This document shows positions 34,301 to 51,882 of a stretch of 64,000 nt of DNA, piece after piece (within the stretch, counting starts at the first letter, position 1; every line of letters begins with the position of its first letter). Below the pieces are notes generated by a model. That model was not told the origin of the DNA, searched no databases, and saw only the letters and a program-made list of their open reading frames with translations. Source of the stretch: Marchantia polymorpha subsp. ruderalis (taxonomy: Eukaryota; Streptophyta; Marchantiopsida; Marchantiales; Marchantiaceae). Location of the stretch: contig AP031352.1 in assembly GCA_037833965.1 (NCBI GenBank), forward strand, positions 19,882,501 to 19,946,500. The letters run 5' to 3'. Made by a program: the position numbers and the translations under genes.

Positions 34301-35239
34301 ACATCAGAAGTGCAGATCAGGAACTCATTTCCTCTGCGTGTTTGTGTCCTTAGTTCTGTCACCACGCACGAGGAGCTACACCTTAGCGATCCGCATTGTG
34401 TAGCTGAAGGCCTTCGGCCGAATGTTCAGAGCTAGTACATTGGTTAGAGACTTGAGTAGTTCGGCTCTACACCTGCGGGTGACTGCTGATGCTCAGAGCC
34501 AGTGACTAGTTAGATACTTGAATAGTTTTGCCGCTACACCTTCGAGTGTTTGTTTCTGGTTGTACTCCTTCGGGATTTTTCCCCTGAATGCCAAAGTGAA
34601 GTTTTGTTACTTCGTGTAAGCCTTGGTTGTAAATTCAGGTTACGCTGCAGCAGGTGCCTTCAGGGTAACCCTTGTAGTATTTCTGGGAATGACAAGTGCC
34701 TGAGAATTCAAACTCTTCAATAGACTGTTATTGTGTTACTGGAATATTTCTCAGTGAGTCCTTCAGTGCGGACCTGTGTTCTTTGCGCGTTCTGTGAGTT
34801 GAGAGTGTTGTTCACCGCGTATGAGTGACTTCGATCCGAAGTAGTCAGTCCAAACCGGGTTTCCTACGCTAGCAGCAAGCTAGTGGAAGTGTTGTAAAAG
34901 CCGGAGTTGGGAGTCACTACCCGCAGCTTCGCTGAGGGTACTCTTGAGAGACCTCCCCCCTGAAATCTTGAGTAGAGGTCCTAACGGATCTCTGGGTTGT
35001 GTTTCTGTAGTTTCAGGTGTGTGTGTTTGTGTGTGTGTGTGTTACGCTGCACTGTGCGACCTTCGAGTGCGCTCCGAGTGGACACTTGCAGTATTTTTGG
35101 GAGTGATAGTCGCTTGAGAATTCAAACTCCTCAATAGTCTGTTAAACGTGACACTTTGTACCCTGTGTGTTCCTCTGTCCCTGTGGGTTCGACCTTTCTA
35201 CCACTATATTGCAGTTTTAGCCTTTAGTGGGTTATTACA
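31341..35239 (+). mobile_element. F1 LTR, plus orientation, 5' truncated
   Basis: It starts inside the LTR-ORF (about 200 bases into it) at an inversion junction and ends GGGTTATTACA at 35239. There it abuts F2 gag on the opposite strand. A TATA box lies near 34259-34266. The arrangement parallels copy A (also plus, also ending in F2 gag), but the gag breakpoint differs, so the two insertions are distinct. Confidence 0.75.
31383..34223 (+). pseudogene. LTR-ORF, F1 copy F (stops in C-terminal half)
   Basis: An open frame of 637 codons (31383-33296) contains the whole conserved N-terminal domain and the Pro-rich middle. This is the best-preserved N-terminal half in the window. It is broken by TAA at about 33294, TGA at 33687 and TAG near 33770. 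The coiled-coil C-terminus then resumes to AWFRAGV at 34223. The true N-terminus (about 85 residues) was lost at the inversion junction. Confidence 0.75.
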
Positions 35240-35434
35240 TAGCTCAATGCTCGCAGTAGGTGAACTAGAACGCCCTTGGCTTCCAGCAGTTGGCGATAGC
35301 GAGCAATCTGCAGAGTTCTCACTTTGGGTCTTCTTTTTAGTTCGCCGCTTTTCTTCTACGGCTTTTTCCGAATCTCGACGGAGCTTACGTGTGGCTCTCG
35401 CACTCAGTTCGCCCACACCATCGCTCGTCGACAT
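35240..35434 (-). pseudogene. gag: F2 gag start fragment
   Basis: Only the first ~65 codons of F2 gag remain (MSTSDGVGELSARATRKL), matching 6370-6176. Cut by the plus-strand F1 LTR end at 35239. Confidence 0.8.
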
Positions 35435-35476
35435 TCACCGAGCATTGCTGCTCGAGTACTTTGGTGTTGACGCATT

Positions 35477-35495
35477 GTCCCCGGCAGCGGCGCCA
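35477..35495 (-). other. Primer-binding site (F2 copy 2)
   Basis: TGGCGCCGCTGCCGGGGAC on the minus strand, between the LTR end (35518) and the gag start (35434). Confidence 0.8.
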
Positions 35496-35517
35496 AAAAG
35501 AAGTCGTCGGCTCCTTA

Positions 35518-38500
35518 TGTAATAACCCACCAAAGGCTAAAATTGCAGTATGGTGGTAAAAAGATTGAACCCACAGGGACAGAGGCAACACACAGAGTAC
35601 AAAGTGTCACATTTAACAGACTTTTGGAGAGTTTGAATTCTGAGGCGACTGTCACTCCAAGAAATACTGCAAGTGCTCAACTCGGAGGCTACTCGGAGGA
35701 TGCTCAACTCGGAGGTCACTCGGAGGATGCTCAACTCGGAGATCACTCGGAGGATGCACAGTGCAGCGTAAGTCACTCAACACACACTCCTGAAACTGGA
35801 AAATCACAACTCGGAGGTCGGTCAGGACCTCCGCTTAGGATTTCTGGGGGAAAGTCTCTCAAGAGTACATTCAGAGGCTCTGCAAGTAGTGACTCCCACT
35901 CCGGCTTTTACAACCCTTCCGCTAGTTTCTGCTAGCGTAGGGAACCCGGATTGGACTTCCCACTTCGGAACGAAGTCACTCATACGCGGTGAACGTCACC
36001 CTCGACTCGCATTAAGCGCAGAGAGTACAGGCCCGACTGAGAACTCAAGTGAGACACAATCGAGTAACACACACACACCACAACAGTCTATTGAAGAGTT
36101 TGAATTCTTAGGCACTTGTCATTCCCAGAATTTCTACAGAGGTGTGCCCTGAGGGTGTCTTCTGCAGCGTAAGCTGAATTGATAACCAAGGTTTACACGA
36201 AGTAACGAAACTTCACTTTGGCATTCAGGGGAAACGTCCCGTAGGAGTACAATCAGGATAAATCACTCGAAGGTGTAAGGGGGAACTGCTCAAGTATCTA
36301 ACTCGCAACCGGCTCTGAGCATCGGCAATCACCCGCGGGTGTAGATCCGCACTACTCAAGTCTCTAACTGGTATACTAGCTCTGAACATTCAGCCGAAGG
36401 CCTTCAGCTACAAAATGCGGAACCTTCACTAAGCTGTAGCTCCTCTACGTGGTGCCAGGACTAAACGCACAAACACGCCGAGAAAGTGAGTTCCTGATCT
36501 GCACTTCCGAAACTGGAAGAATCCCAAGGCAAAACGCCTTGAACTACTTTATACCCTCTAAGGTCCTAACTAACACTATGCTGCACTAGCTGCTACTCTA
36601 AACGCATGCACGGAACCAAGCTACACTACTACACTCTGCAGATCCGGTACTGCGCCTTCTGCGCAACGGACTGCCGCGCACTATCCCCCTACCCTGCCAG
36701 TCTTCCAACCGGCTGCGCAACCCCAGCCGCCAAAGGACCCCGGTCACTTCCGACTCCAAGTGCGCCATAGTATCGCACACACCCGACAAGAAGGCCTCTA
36801 ATTTCTTCGCCACTCGCCGCCGACTCCGACTGTCACCCTCCGTCAACGCCGCCGCCCGAAGCTCAAACTCCCTGAGCGTGATCTTCTCTTGTGCCGCCAC
36901 TTCCAAGTGGGTGTATCCTCGGAGACAGTGGGTCACCCGCGCCACCAACTCTTCTCGCGTCCGATCCGCATCGCGCCGGCTGCTGCCTTCCACCTCTGCC
37001 AGCTGCATCTCCGCATCCGCTCGCTGCGCCCTCAATTCCGCGCACTCGGATTGCAAGTTGCGCAACAACTCCTCATCCGCCTTGCGCATGCTTTGACCTT
37101 GCTCTAATGCGTGCGTTTGGCGCGCAAGCTCCTCTGTTAGAATGCGGTTTTGTCTCCGCTCTTCCTGCAATTCCAACTCAATCTTTGCCCGCATTAGCTC
37201 GACATACTCCTAGGCTTTCGTCGCCGCATCCTCCCGCTGTTGTTGCAGGGTTTGTTGTAGCCTCTTCGTGATCACCAGGTGCTGTTGGACGGCAGTATTC
37301 CTCATCTCCAACGTTTGGCACCTAGTGGTCCAAATGGCCACCTTGTTCCTCGTCCTGTTCTTGACTAACTCCACATAAGACTGCGGTTTTCTGGGATTCG
37401 CGTACTTTGCTGCCTTGCGATCCAAATATCGCAAGAGTGGCACTATCTGCTCGCACAGTACCCCTGTTGGCGTCCCGCGCACAGAGTCCGCTTCCTGTTC
37501 TTCCGAACTCGTCTCATCTTCTGTTTCGAGGATTTCAGTCGCCACAGAAGCTCTTGGCGACTCCCTGGAACTGTGGCGCGCGACAGCTTTTGCCGCGACT
37601 GCCGCTCCACTCCCTGCTAAAATATCCAAGGCAGTGGGGGATCCCACTGCCTGAGCCTCTGCTCCGGCTTGATCTCTTGTTCCCGAAGGGGTCGGCGCCG
37701 CGGTCACTCTTGTCGCCTCTGCACCGCCCACTTCTACTGCCTGCTCCTCTGGCGCGATCTGCGCGGAAGGTGTCTTCGCCGGAGGTGTGTCCGCCGAAGG
37801 TGCCCGCACAATGGTCGCCGGGTCTGTCCGCTTCGCAGTCGGCGAATCTGGCTGACTCTCAGTTGACCGACTCGCAGTCGGCCGACTAGCAGTTGTCCGA
37901 CTGGCAGTCGGATCCACTCTGCATGCTTTTACTCCACTTGGTTGCTTTGCTGAAGGCGCTTCCTCAGAATTGTCTTCTTCCGAAGACGACTCTCTTAGAG
38001 TCGTTGGCTCAGCAGCTAAACTCTCTTCTTCTTCCGGCCTGCTGTCCGGTTCAACACGCTGTTCTCGCCGACCTGCAGTTGGCCGACCTTCAGTCGCCCG
38101 ACTCGCAGTCGGCCGACTCTCAGTCGGCCGACTCTCAGTTCGCCTGACTTCTTCCGAAGGCATCCGCGCCTTCTGCGCAGAGGGGTTCACCGACCTCTCC
38201 AGAACCTGCGCGATTATCTCCTCCTGCGTGGGCAGGACATTCCGCCGGACCGGAGTACGCCCGGTCTCCTCACTGCTAGTTGGCAACACCATCTTGCGTG
38301 CCCTCTGTTTCGGCCGGTTGTGAAGCTCGTGGGTTGGCCGACTCCGAGTCGGCGCAGCGGGAGCTTCCGGCTGCCTGTCTTCTGGTCTCTCATCCCATTT
38401 CCGCTTCCGCGGTGCGCACTCACTTCGATGCTCTTCTTCTGCTCTTGCCGGAGCCGGAGCTGGAGCTGGACTGGCAGGTGCTTCGTCCGGATCTGTGTCC

Positions 38501-40650
38501 ACTTCAGCCTCCCGCAAGTATCTACCCGGATTACTCCGGGTCAGCAGCGGAAATCGCGCCCGCTCTGAAGCTGTCAGACATCCCATCGCTCGATAGAACA
38601 CGATCAGGTAAGGCGAAAGATGATTAAGGGTCCCTCCTCTCTCTTCTTGCGCATGTTGGCGCGTCACCTTCCACAGGAGCCGTGCCCAATGAACCGGAGC
38701 TCATGACAACACTAGCTCCACAAATCCCACTTGCCAACCATGCATGTAGGCGGTCTTGGTCGGCTGCAATATTTGAAGCAATGCAGTCGCGACATTTCTC
38801 CGTAATCGATCTTTGTAATCCCGCGTCCGGAAACCGTTCTTGGGATGCTTGCCAACTTTGAAAATATCATTGTAGGAGTTCTCTTCCTCCTTCGACACCT
38901 TCACGCTTTCGGCCTCGAAGAGGAGATACCCTTCCTCGCCTGCACACCTTCCTAATACCTGCGCGAAGTGACTAATGTCCCATCTCTCAGGGTGGGGGCG
39001 GAATCCGCGCGAGGGCTGGTGTTTCTCCCGCAAATATTTGCGCACCATCTCCGGACACGTTCAATTCCATCCCCATAGGAGGAAATCAAGCTTCAACCTT
39101 GTCAACACATCCTAGAATGCGCGCAGACCGATCTGCGGCACTCTGAGTGGAGACACTCGCAGCTGGGGGACCTTTGACATATTTCTCGCTTTCCCTGCAC
39201 ACACAGACGTTCTTCTCTCTCGCTCGATCTCTCACAATCGCCGTTGCGCGTCGGCCGCTCAGACACTAACTGAAATTGCTCTCTCCTTCCTTGCGCGCTC
39301 AATTTCTCTACTCGCAAACTCTCTTCGGGGTCCGTCAAGATCCTCGCGCAACTCGCCTCCGCGCGCCTAGTTGCAACGCACTCCTTCCTGCTCACTGATT
39401 CCTGCACTCTCTCCAACTCACTGAAGGTCTCTCCGCCCGATTGAGCTGCACGTCTCAAGCTCTGAAGCTGGAAAACTCACAATCAAGAATGAGAGAATGA
39501 GAGTGGAGAGCAGACTTTTCTTCTCCGAATTCAAGATCGCACAACGCTCTTCGTAGGCAGTGGGTACAGTCAAACTTGATTACGTAGCCGGCTATACGGC
39601 CTAACGGTTCTCCCTCGCATGCTCGAATTCACGACTCCGCACTGCGCGCATTCGCATGCGTGAACGTTGAATTCTCCCGCCGCTATCGTCCGCCGGCTCT
39701 GAGTTCGCCATCGCCGAGGGCTTCCGGACTCGAGTTCGCCGCGGTGGAGCGTACGCTCCGACTATGTTGTCTTTTCCCAACCTGCCCATCGCCGTAGGCG
39801 TATCACCGAAGGCGTACTCCTTCTCCGTCGGCGCCTCGCTGGAGGCACACATCAAGTCGGCGCGAATTACGCCGACACGTACTTGTACAACTTCTTTTGT
39901 CCGTTCTGCCCCGCATATCGCCGACGGCGCGTATCCCGCCGGCGCGAATTGCCAGCGCACCCGCTTGTCCGCGCCTGGTTGGAGGCGTACATCAGGCCGG
40001 CGCTTCTCTTCCGCCGCACAGCCGCCAAAGGCGCTTCCGCCTCCGACTTGATCTCCTCTCATGAGCGCGTGGTTCCGCCGAAGGCGCATCGCCGAAGGCG
40101 TACGAGGGTCCTTCCCGAAGGCGAACCTTAGCGCGAACAGCGCATCGCCGGATGCGAGTTTACCGACGCTCATAACCTCCTCGTCCCTGATCCGTCTCAG
40201 GCGCTCTTGGGCTCGTTAGAACGAGCGTCCCGAGCTCTTTCCAATGAGACCTTAACCAAATAGAACTACCGTGAATCCTGATCGTTATGAAGGTTTCTCT
40301 CTCGCGCCAACGGCGCATCGCCGAAGGCGCACTCCTGGTCGGAAGCATTCAGAGGTCCTTGCCGGCTTCTGACGTCTTCAGCGACATCTCCTCCGGAGGT
40401 GTCTGTGCCGGAAGCGTACCTTCCCTAGGCGCCGGAGGCACGTGGGTAAAGACACCTCAGCAAAGGAGATCTTGCCGAAGGCGCCGAAAGCGTTTGGCGC
40501 CATTACGCCCAACTCCGCGATTCTTCGTGACCCGCGATCTCCTCAATACACTCTATTTAACGTACCATTTCCTAACTACAGACACTGCTTCGGTACTTCT
40601 TTTTCAAAATTGTTTAAATTCTGCAAAAAAACAAAAAGTGTGTTACCACA
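35518..40650 (-). mobile_element. Complete F2 LTR copy 2 (5133 bp) bordering host DNA
   Basis: On the minus strand it starts TGTGGTAACAC at 40650 and ends TTACA at 35518, followed by primer site and gag. Directly right of 40650 is host sequence (an LRR-RLK remnant), with no polypurine tract. This is therefore a 5' LTR, and its host boundary lies upstream of the LTR-ORF. This is the clearest evidence in the window that the ORF belongs to the LTR. Contains a 27-bp repeat near 35675-35755, as in copy 1. Confidence 0.8.
36598..39458 (-). pseudogene. LTR-ORF, F2 copy 2 (point-mutated)
   Basis: Same frame as F2 copy 1 but without the insertion. The N-terminal domain (39048-38701) ends at a stop where copy 1 has Leu. 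An open 485-codon frame (38667-37210) covers the end of that domain, the palindrome-coded Arg-Pro-Thr-Ser middle, SPTALDILAGS and the first coiled coil. A TAG near 37212 then precedes the last 198 codons, which end AWFRACV at 36598. One further stop lies in the GLRAF segment near 39113. Few lesions suggest modest age. Confidence 0.7.
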
Positions 40651-41065
40651 AACCGTCATCGATACTTACACACGTCAAATCCAGCCGACCTCTCCAGATC
40701 CGGAATTTGGCCACTTCACTTCAAGCACAAAAGCTTACATTACTGCACACGGCATTTTCAGTCAAAGGCAATCCATGAGTTATCCAGACCTATCGGTAGT
40801 GAGCTTTCTGCTAGTCATCCATGGGTTGTTTGACTGAGGCAAAAGAGCTTGAATGTGGCTGCGGTGAGTGCTGACAAGGTCACAATGCTAGTAGATTCCG
40901 TTAGGTTTAGTAATGGTCCACTTGACTTAAGTGGTGGTTGTTTGACATTTCTCTGCTTTAGCCGGGTAAGCACGAGGCTTGAATCTCGAGTCATTCACTT
41001 GGAATCAGATGTGGATACCTAGAGGAACATAAGAATGAAGATCGTTTACCATCGAGCCATGCAAG
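40651..41065 (-). pseudogene. LRR-RLK remnant, third paralog (exons 4-5)
   Basis: Read on the minus strand, this matches the exon 4 to intron 5 region of the two LRR-RLK genes downstream. The exon-5 match is 40670-40742, followed by a GTAAGTATCGATGACGG donor/intron start. The exon-4 match is about 40876-40952, preceded by matching intron. It is dead: exon 5 has 73 instead of 69 bases, exon 4 is about 77 bases with in-frame stops, and the exon-4 donor is GTCAGC. The F2 LTR begins 19 bases into intron 5. Homology fades to the right of about 41065. Confidence 0.75.
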
Positions 41066-41727
41066 TAGCTGACTCCACTCTTAGATGCGACGAAGTGGAT
41101 ATATATGCAGGTTTATCAGCAATAATGGTTTTCAGGTTTGAAATTTTGCAGCTATTGCCTGTCGAAATTGCGAAACGGTGTTGAATATAATGCTAAATTG
41201 ATTGTTTAATTAGCTCAATATATGGTGCCTATAATATCAAGAGCATCAGAACTTGCATGTTCTTAACATGCATTAGCTGTTCACAAGAAGTAGAAATTCA
41301 TTGAAGTTGAAACTCATGGTTTTCATCCCAGAATTCCACATTGAGTTCTGAATCTATCTTGTCTAAACTTCAAACATACACAAAGGCTTTCTACTCATAA
41401 CCAGAGTATAAAAAAGAGATCAGGTTCAACCCAAATACACATTAAGAGTTTCAAAGACTCTAGGTTCTCGAATTTTAGCCTTCCGTTGCAAATATTGTTA
41501 ACTATATTTTTTCAAAAAACCAATGCGAAAAAATGTCAATTTCACGGAAATATCTAAGTGTGTAACTTGCTGGTGCACTTCAAATTTAACAAATGATGAC
41601 ACATCACGTAAGAGGGTATAAGTCTTCATGCCATGGATCTGCATCCGCCGTTTGTTAAGCCAAGGTTAAAACCACGCCAAATGAAAAAGGAACCAAGTAA
41701 AACAGTAAAATGGATTGAAGAAGATGG
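41066..41727. other. AT-rich spacer, nothing recognised
   Basis: No credible exon, repeat or RNA gene seen. The composition is much more AT-rich than the retrotransposon block. Confidence 0.5.
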
Positions 41728-42340
41728 ATGATATATCATGTGGAACGAGGAGCGCACGCCGACTGCAACACCTACGACTCGTTGAGCAGATATGGCTCGG
41801 AGAAAACAGGAAATGTCGCCTGTCCTCTCAGGGAGGACCTGGTTATCAGAAGGCTGGCTCCACAAGAGCCACTTCTCGATAGTGAGAACAGCCCGCCGCA
41901 GAACAGTGTCAGCACAGTCCCTCGCTGACCGTTGACCCTCTCAGACTCCTGATGCCGTACAGGTCGTTCGTTCTCAAGTCGAGCCCACTGGACAAGCGCC
42001 CTTCTGACGGCTTTACAGATGTCAGAATATCTAAGGAGGTTCAAGACTTCGTGGACGATGTGATCGTTGACAATCATGTTCGGGAATATTGCCCCACTCG
42101 TCCTGATGGCTGTCCACTTGGAGCCCTTTATCTTAATTTTGCCCCACCGAGATCCCCAACTTACTTCCAAACGCTGCTGCTGATGTGATCTCGACAGTTC
42201 AAGGGCACAAGGAAAAAGTCATCATTGGACAACTTCACATTACAATAGTTCGTTCTGTAGAAGGCGGGCAAGCCACCATCGCCAGCGACTGGGCCCGGCC
42301 CTCCAGCGGGCAGAGTCCAGAGAGATCGATTTGAGCGGTG
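41728..42340 (+). pseudogene. Unrecognised coding-like remnant
   Basis: Three plus-strand segments read like protein in series: 41728-41928, 41952-42188 (SSPLDKRPSDGFTDVRISKE, later CPTRPDGCPLGALYLNFAPP) and, in a shifted frame, about 42189-42334 (STVQGHKEKVIIGQLHITIV, EGGQATIASDW). The last two would be continuous after one frame correction. The opposite strand is also open over 132 codons (42170-41772), so strand is uncertain. I do not recognise the family. Confidence 0.3.
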
Positions 42341-43052
42341 TGGTTTATTTAATATTTGGAATCGTAGGTCTTATTGAGCTGGCGCCTCAGCAGTTGCTTG
42401 TTACGAATGTTGCTTCTTTGCAAAAGCTCAGGCTAGCCCATCCTTTAGCAGCGACGATTTCTCAGTAGTTTACCAATGAAATCGGAGATGAGATTTAAGA
42501 TAAAGAGTCGAGTCTTCAGAAAAAACAGAAGAATAAAATGCGTCATGAACCCATGTGATTCATGCTACTTCATTTTATATATATTGGAATTTTTTGTCAC
42601 AAGAGCTAAATTTAGTCAAGATGTGAATCTAGTATCCACGTAACCACTCTAACTTTCAAAAAATATTTGAAAAATCATGGATATATCATACTATTGATAA
42701 ATCAAAGATTCCCTCCATGATTGCAACTGGCTTAGAAATCCCATAAGCAATATAGCAACTGTATTTGACCAAGAATGGATTTTGCATCGCAGGATGATGT
42801 AAGCACAATGGACTCAAGTGATGCAGAACAATAATTTCCGTTCGTAAGCTTATAACATGAATACAGGTGCCTACTTTTAGATTTAACATCTCCACGAATA
42901 TTACTCCCTGCAGCGAGCTTCAAACTTGCCATGATTTTCTAATTTATGATCATCTTTCTCCTCTACATTTGGTGATTGGGGTAATCTAGGTAGTAAACTC
43001 GAAGTAGATATCTTTGTTTCGAAGCATCATTAGTCACTCTCATGAACAATCG
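42341..43052. other. AT-rich spacer, nothing recognised
   Basis: No supported gene. The tandem duplication begins at about 43053. Confidence 0.5.
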
Positions 43053-43949
43053 TGTGTATGTATTGGACAGTCAGCATCATAAGCAGGTTGATTATGTCAT
43101 AACAAAATTCTCGTAAACTTCAAGCAAGTGTAGAACTTCTCCTTCATATTATAGAGAGAGCATATCTATAGTGAGCAGAATTGTGACGTGAGCTCCACTA
43201 GAGCTACCTTGGTTCAATCCATAGTACAAATTCGAATAATTCCACACGAGTACATTCCACCATGGCTTTCGCCTTTGAGGGCTGATGACTGTGGCTTGCG
43301 TGTGCGTGGACTTGGAGCGTGCACAAAGCGCATCTAGCGTGTGTCAACGAGTGGTAACTGTTTGCGGTCCATGACTTATATTCGCATACTCAAGTTGATA
43401 AGCGCTTTGCATGGAGAAGTGACGATGCTGTAATTCTTACGTTGATACCTCGGGAGGACTTTTGTGCCGCTACAAGACAGAGGGCCGGATACTGTTGCGC
43501 TGACATAAGTCAGAACAAAGAGCAGGAAAATAAAGAGTGAAGATTAGACCCAACGGGGGTGCTCTGGACAAAAATCGAGGTGCCTCATGGGTCAGCTGAA
43601 TCGCGTGCATATCCGAGCATTGGACACCCGTCGTCTCTTGTGTCGGGACGAGCTCGAGCAGATGTCCGAGACGAGTGTGTGAATGGAGCCTCGGGCACTC
43701 GCTGCCTTCTCCTAGGTTGCTGGAGAAGTCCGGTACTGACAGGAGGAGGAGGGGCAGCAGCAGTAGCACCTCGGGGACATCTGAGCATTGAATATGGCAT
43801 GTGTGATTTCGAATTACGCCTAAGGCGTATGCAGTCATCTCGAGCCTTGCAGATTATGTACAGATTTGGAGGCTTCTGATCAGAAAGGGGTTCTGATGTC
43901 CACCTCGAGGACACAGACACTGAGGCGGCAGTGGCAGCACCAGCCTAAT

Positions 43950-50348
<6,399 letters not shown>

Positions 50349-51882
50349 TTGGAAGCCAGCCTTCAGAGTGCATGAAACCTGCATTAGTCAACCTCATATT
50401 TACACGATGTGGTGGGAGGAGGGACGTGGTTGCGGGGAACGAGCCGGGTGGCCGGAAATGGCCGAGGATCCATAAGAAATGTCAATCTGATTTGCTCTTG
50501 CACTTGTACATGTGGTGGCTTGTAAGAGGCAAGGGCCTTCGAGCCCGCCTGGACGAATATCACACTTCCCTGACCACTGGATTCATTATTCATCGGTTGC
50601 ACCCAATGTCGAGATTGATGGTGATGGCCTTCTGGTTTCCATCACAATTTGTCTCTGATGGCTAGTTTTGCTCTGGATATCACAGTAGAGGTTTTAGCAC
50701 CAGATTAAGCTCTTGAAGTATCGTTTGAGAGCCTACATTTCTCGCGTGTGATACAGCCACACGATCCAAGCAGCAGCTTAGACAAAAAGTGTCCTCAACG
50801 AAAGCTGAGATGCTCACCTGCTCATCAGCCACGTGAGTGAGCTTTCTAAGGAAACCTTAAATTTGTCTTGATACTTCCTCAGCCAGTCTTGTAACGATCG
50901 TCCTGATTATTCGATGTAGAGAGATTAAAAGAGTTTTAATAAAGTTAACCAGCAATTAAGCAGCCGGTTTTCATTCAGGGTGAAATGTGTATGTATTGGA
51001 CAGTTAGCATCATAAGCAGGTTGATTTTTAAATAACAATTTTCTCGTAAATTTCAACCAAGTGTAGAACTTCTACTTCATATCATCGAGTGAGCATATCT
51101 ATAGTGAGCAAAATTGTGACGGGAGCTCGACCAGTGCTACCTTGGTTCAATCCATAGTACAAATTCGAATAATTCCACACGAATACAGTCCACCATGGCT
51201 TTCGCCTTTGAGGGCTGATGACTGTGGCTTGCGTGTGCGTGGACTCGGAGCGTGCACAAAGCGCATCTAGTGTGTGTCAACGAGTGGTAACTGTTTGCGG
51301 TCCATGACGTATATTCGCATACGAAGTTCACAAGCGCTTTGCATGGGTAAGTGACGACGCTGTAATTATTATGTGGATACCTCGGGAGGACTTTTGTGTC
51401 CGCTACAAGACAGAGGGCCGGATACTGTAGCGCTGACATAAGTCAGAACGAAGAGCAGGAAAATAAAGAGTGAAGATTAGACCCAACGGCGGTGCTCTGG
51501 ACAAAAATCGAGGTGCCTCATGGGTCAACTGAATCGCGTGCATATCCGAGCATTGGATGCCCGTCGTCTCTTGTGTTAGGACGAGCTCGAGCAGATTTCC
51601 GAGACGAGTGTGTGAATGGAGCCTCGGGCACTGGCTGCCTTCTCCTCAATTGCTGGAGAAGTCCGGTGCTGACAGGAGGAGCAGCAGCATCAGCAACAGC
51701 ACCTCGGGTACATCTGAGAACTGAATATGGCATGTGTGATTTCGAATTACGCCTAAGGCGTATGCAGTCATCTCGAGCCTTGCAGATTCTGTATAGATTT
51801 GGAGGCTTCTCATCAGAGAGAAGTTTTGATGTCCACCTCGAGGACACAGACACTGAGGCGGCAGCGGCAGCACCAGCCAAAT
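50349..51882. other. 3' flank of RLK copy 1 and promoter region of copy 2
   Basis: Contains an AATAAA at 50938-50943 about 590 bases after the stop, then the start of duplication unit 2 (50988). The stretch 51490-51880 is strongly conserved with 43557-43949 and is open in several frames. It is probably 5' leader/promoter; a coding role is not supported. Confidence 0.5.
50938..50943 (+). terminator. Candidate poly(A) signal, RLK copy 1
   Basis: AATAAA in a TTTTAATAAAGTT context, matched in copy 2 at 58963-58968. Confidence 0.4.

Noticed and set aside
43559-43879. 106-codon frame upstream of RLK copy 1 (and its match at 51492) as a gene
   Set aside because: Several frames are open on both strands in this stretch, none with recognisable features. 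Conservation follows from the recent duplication. Treated as promoter/leader.
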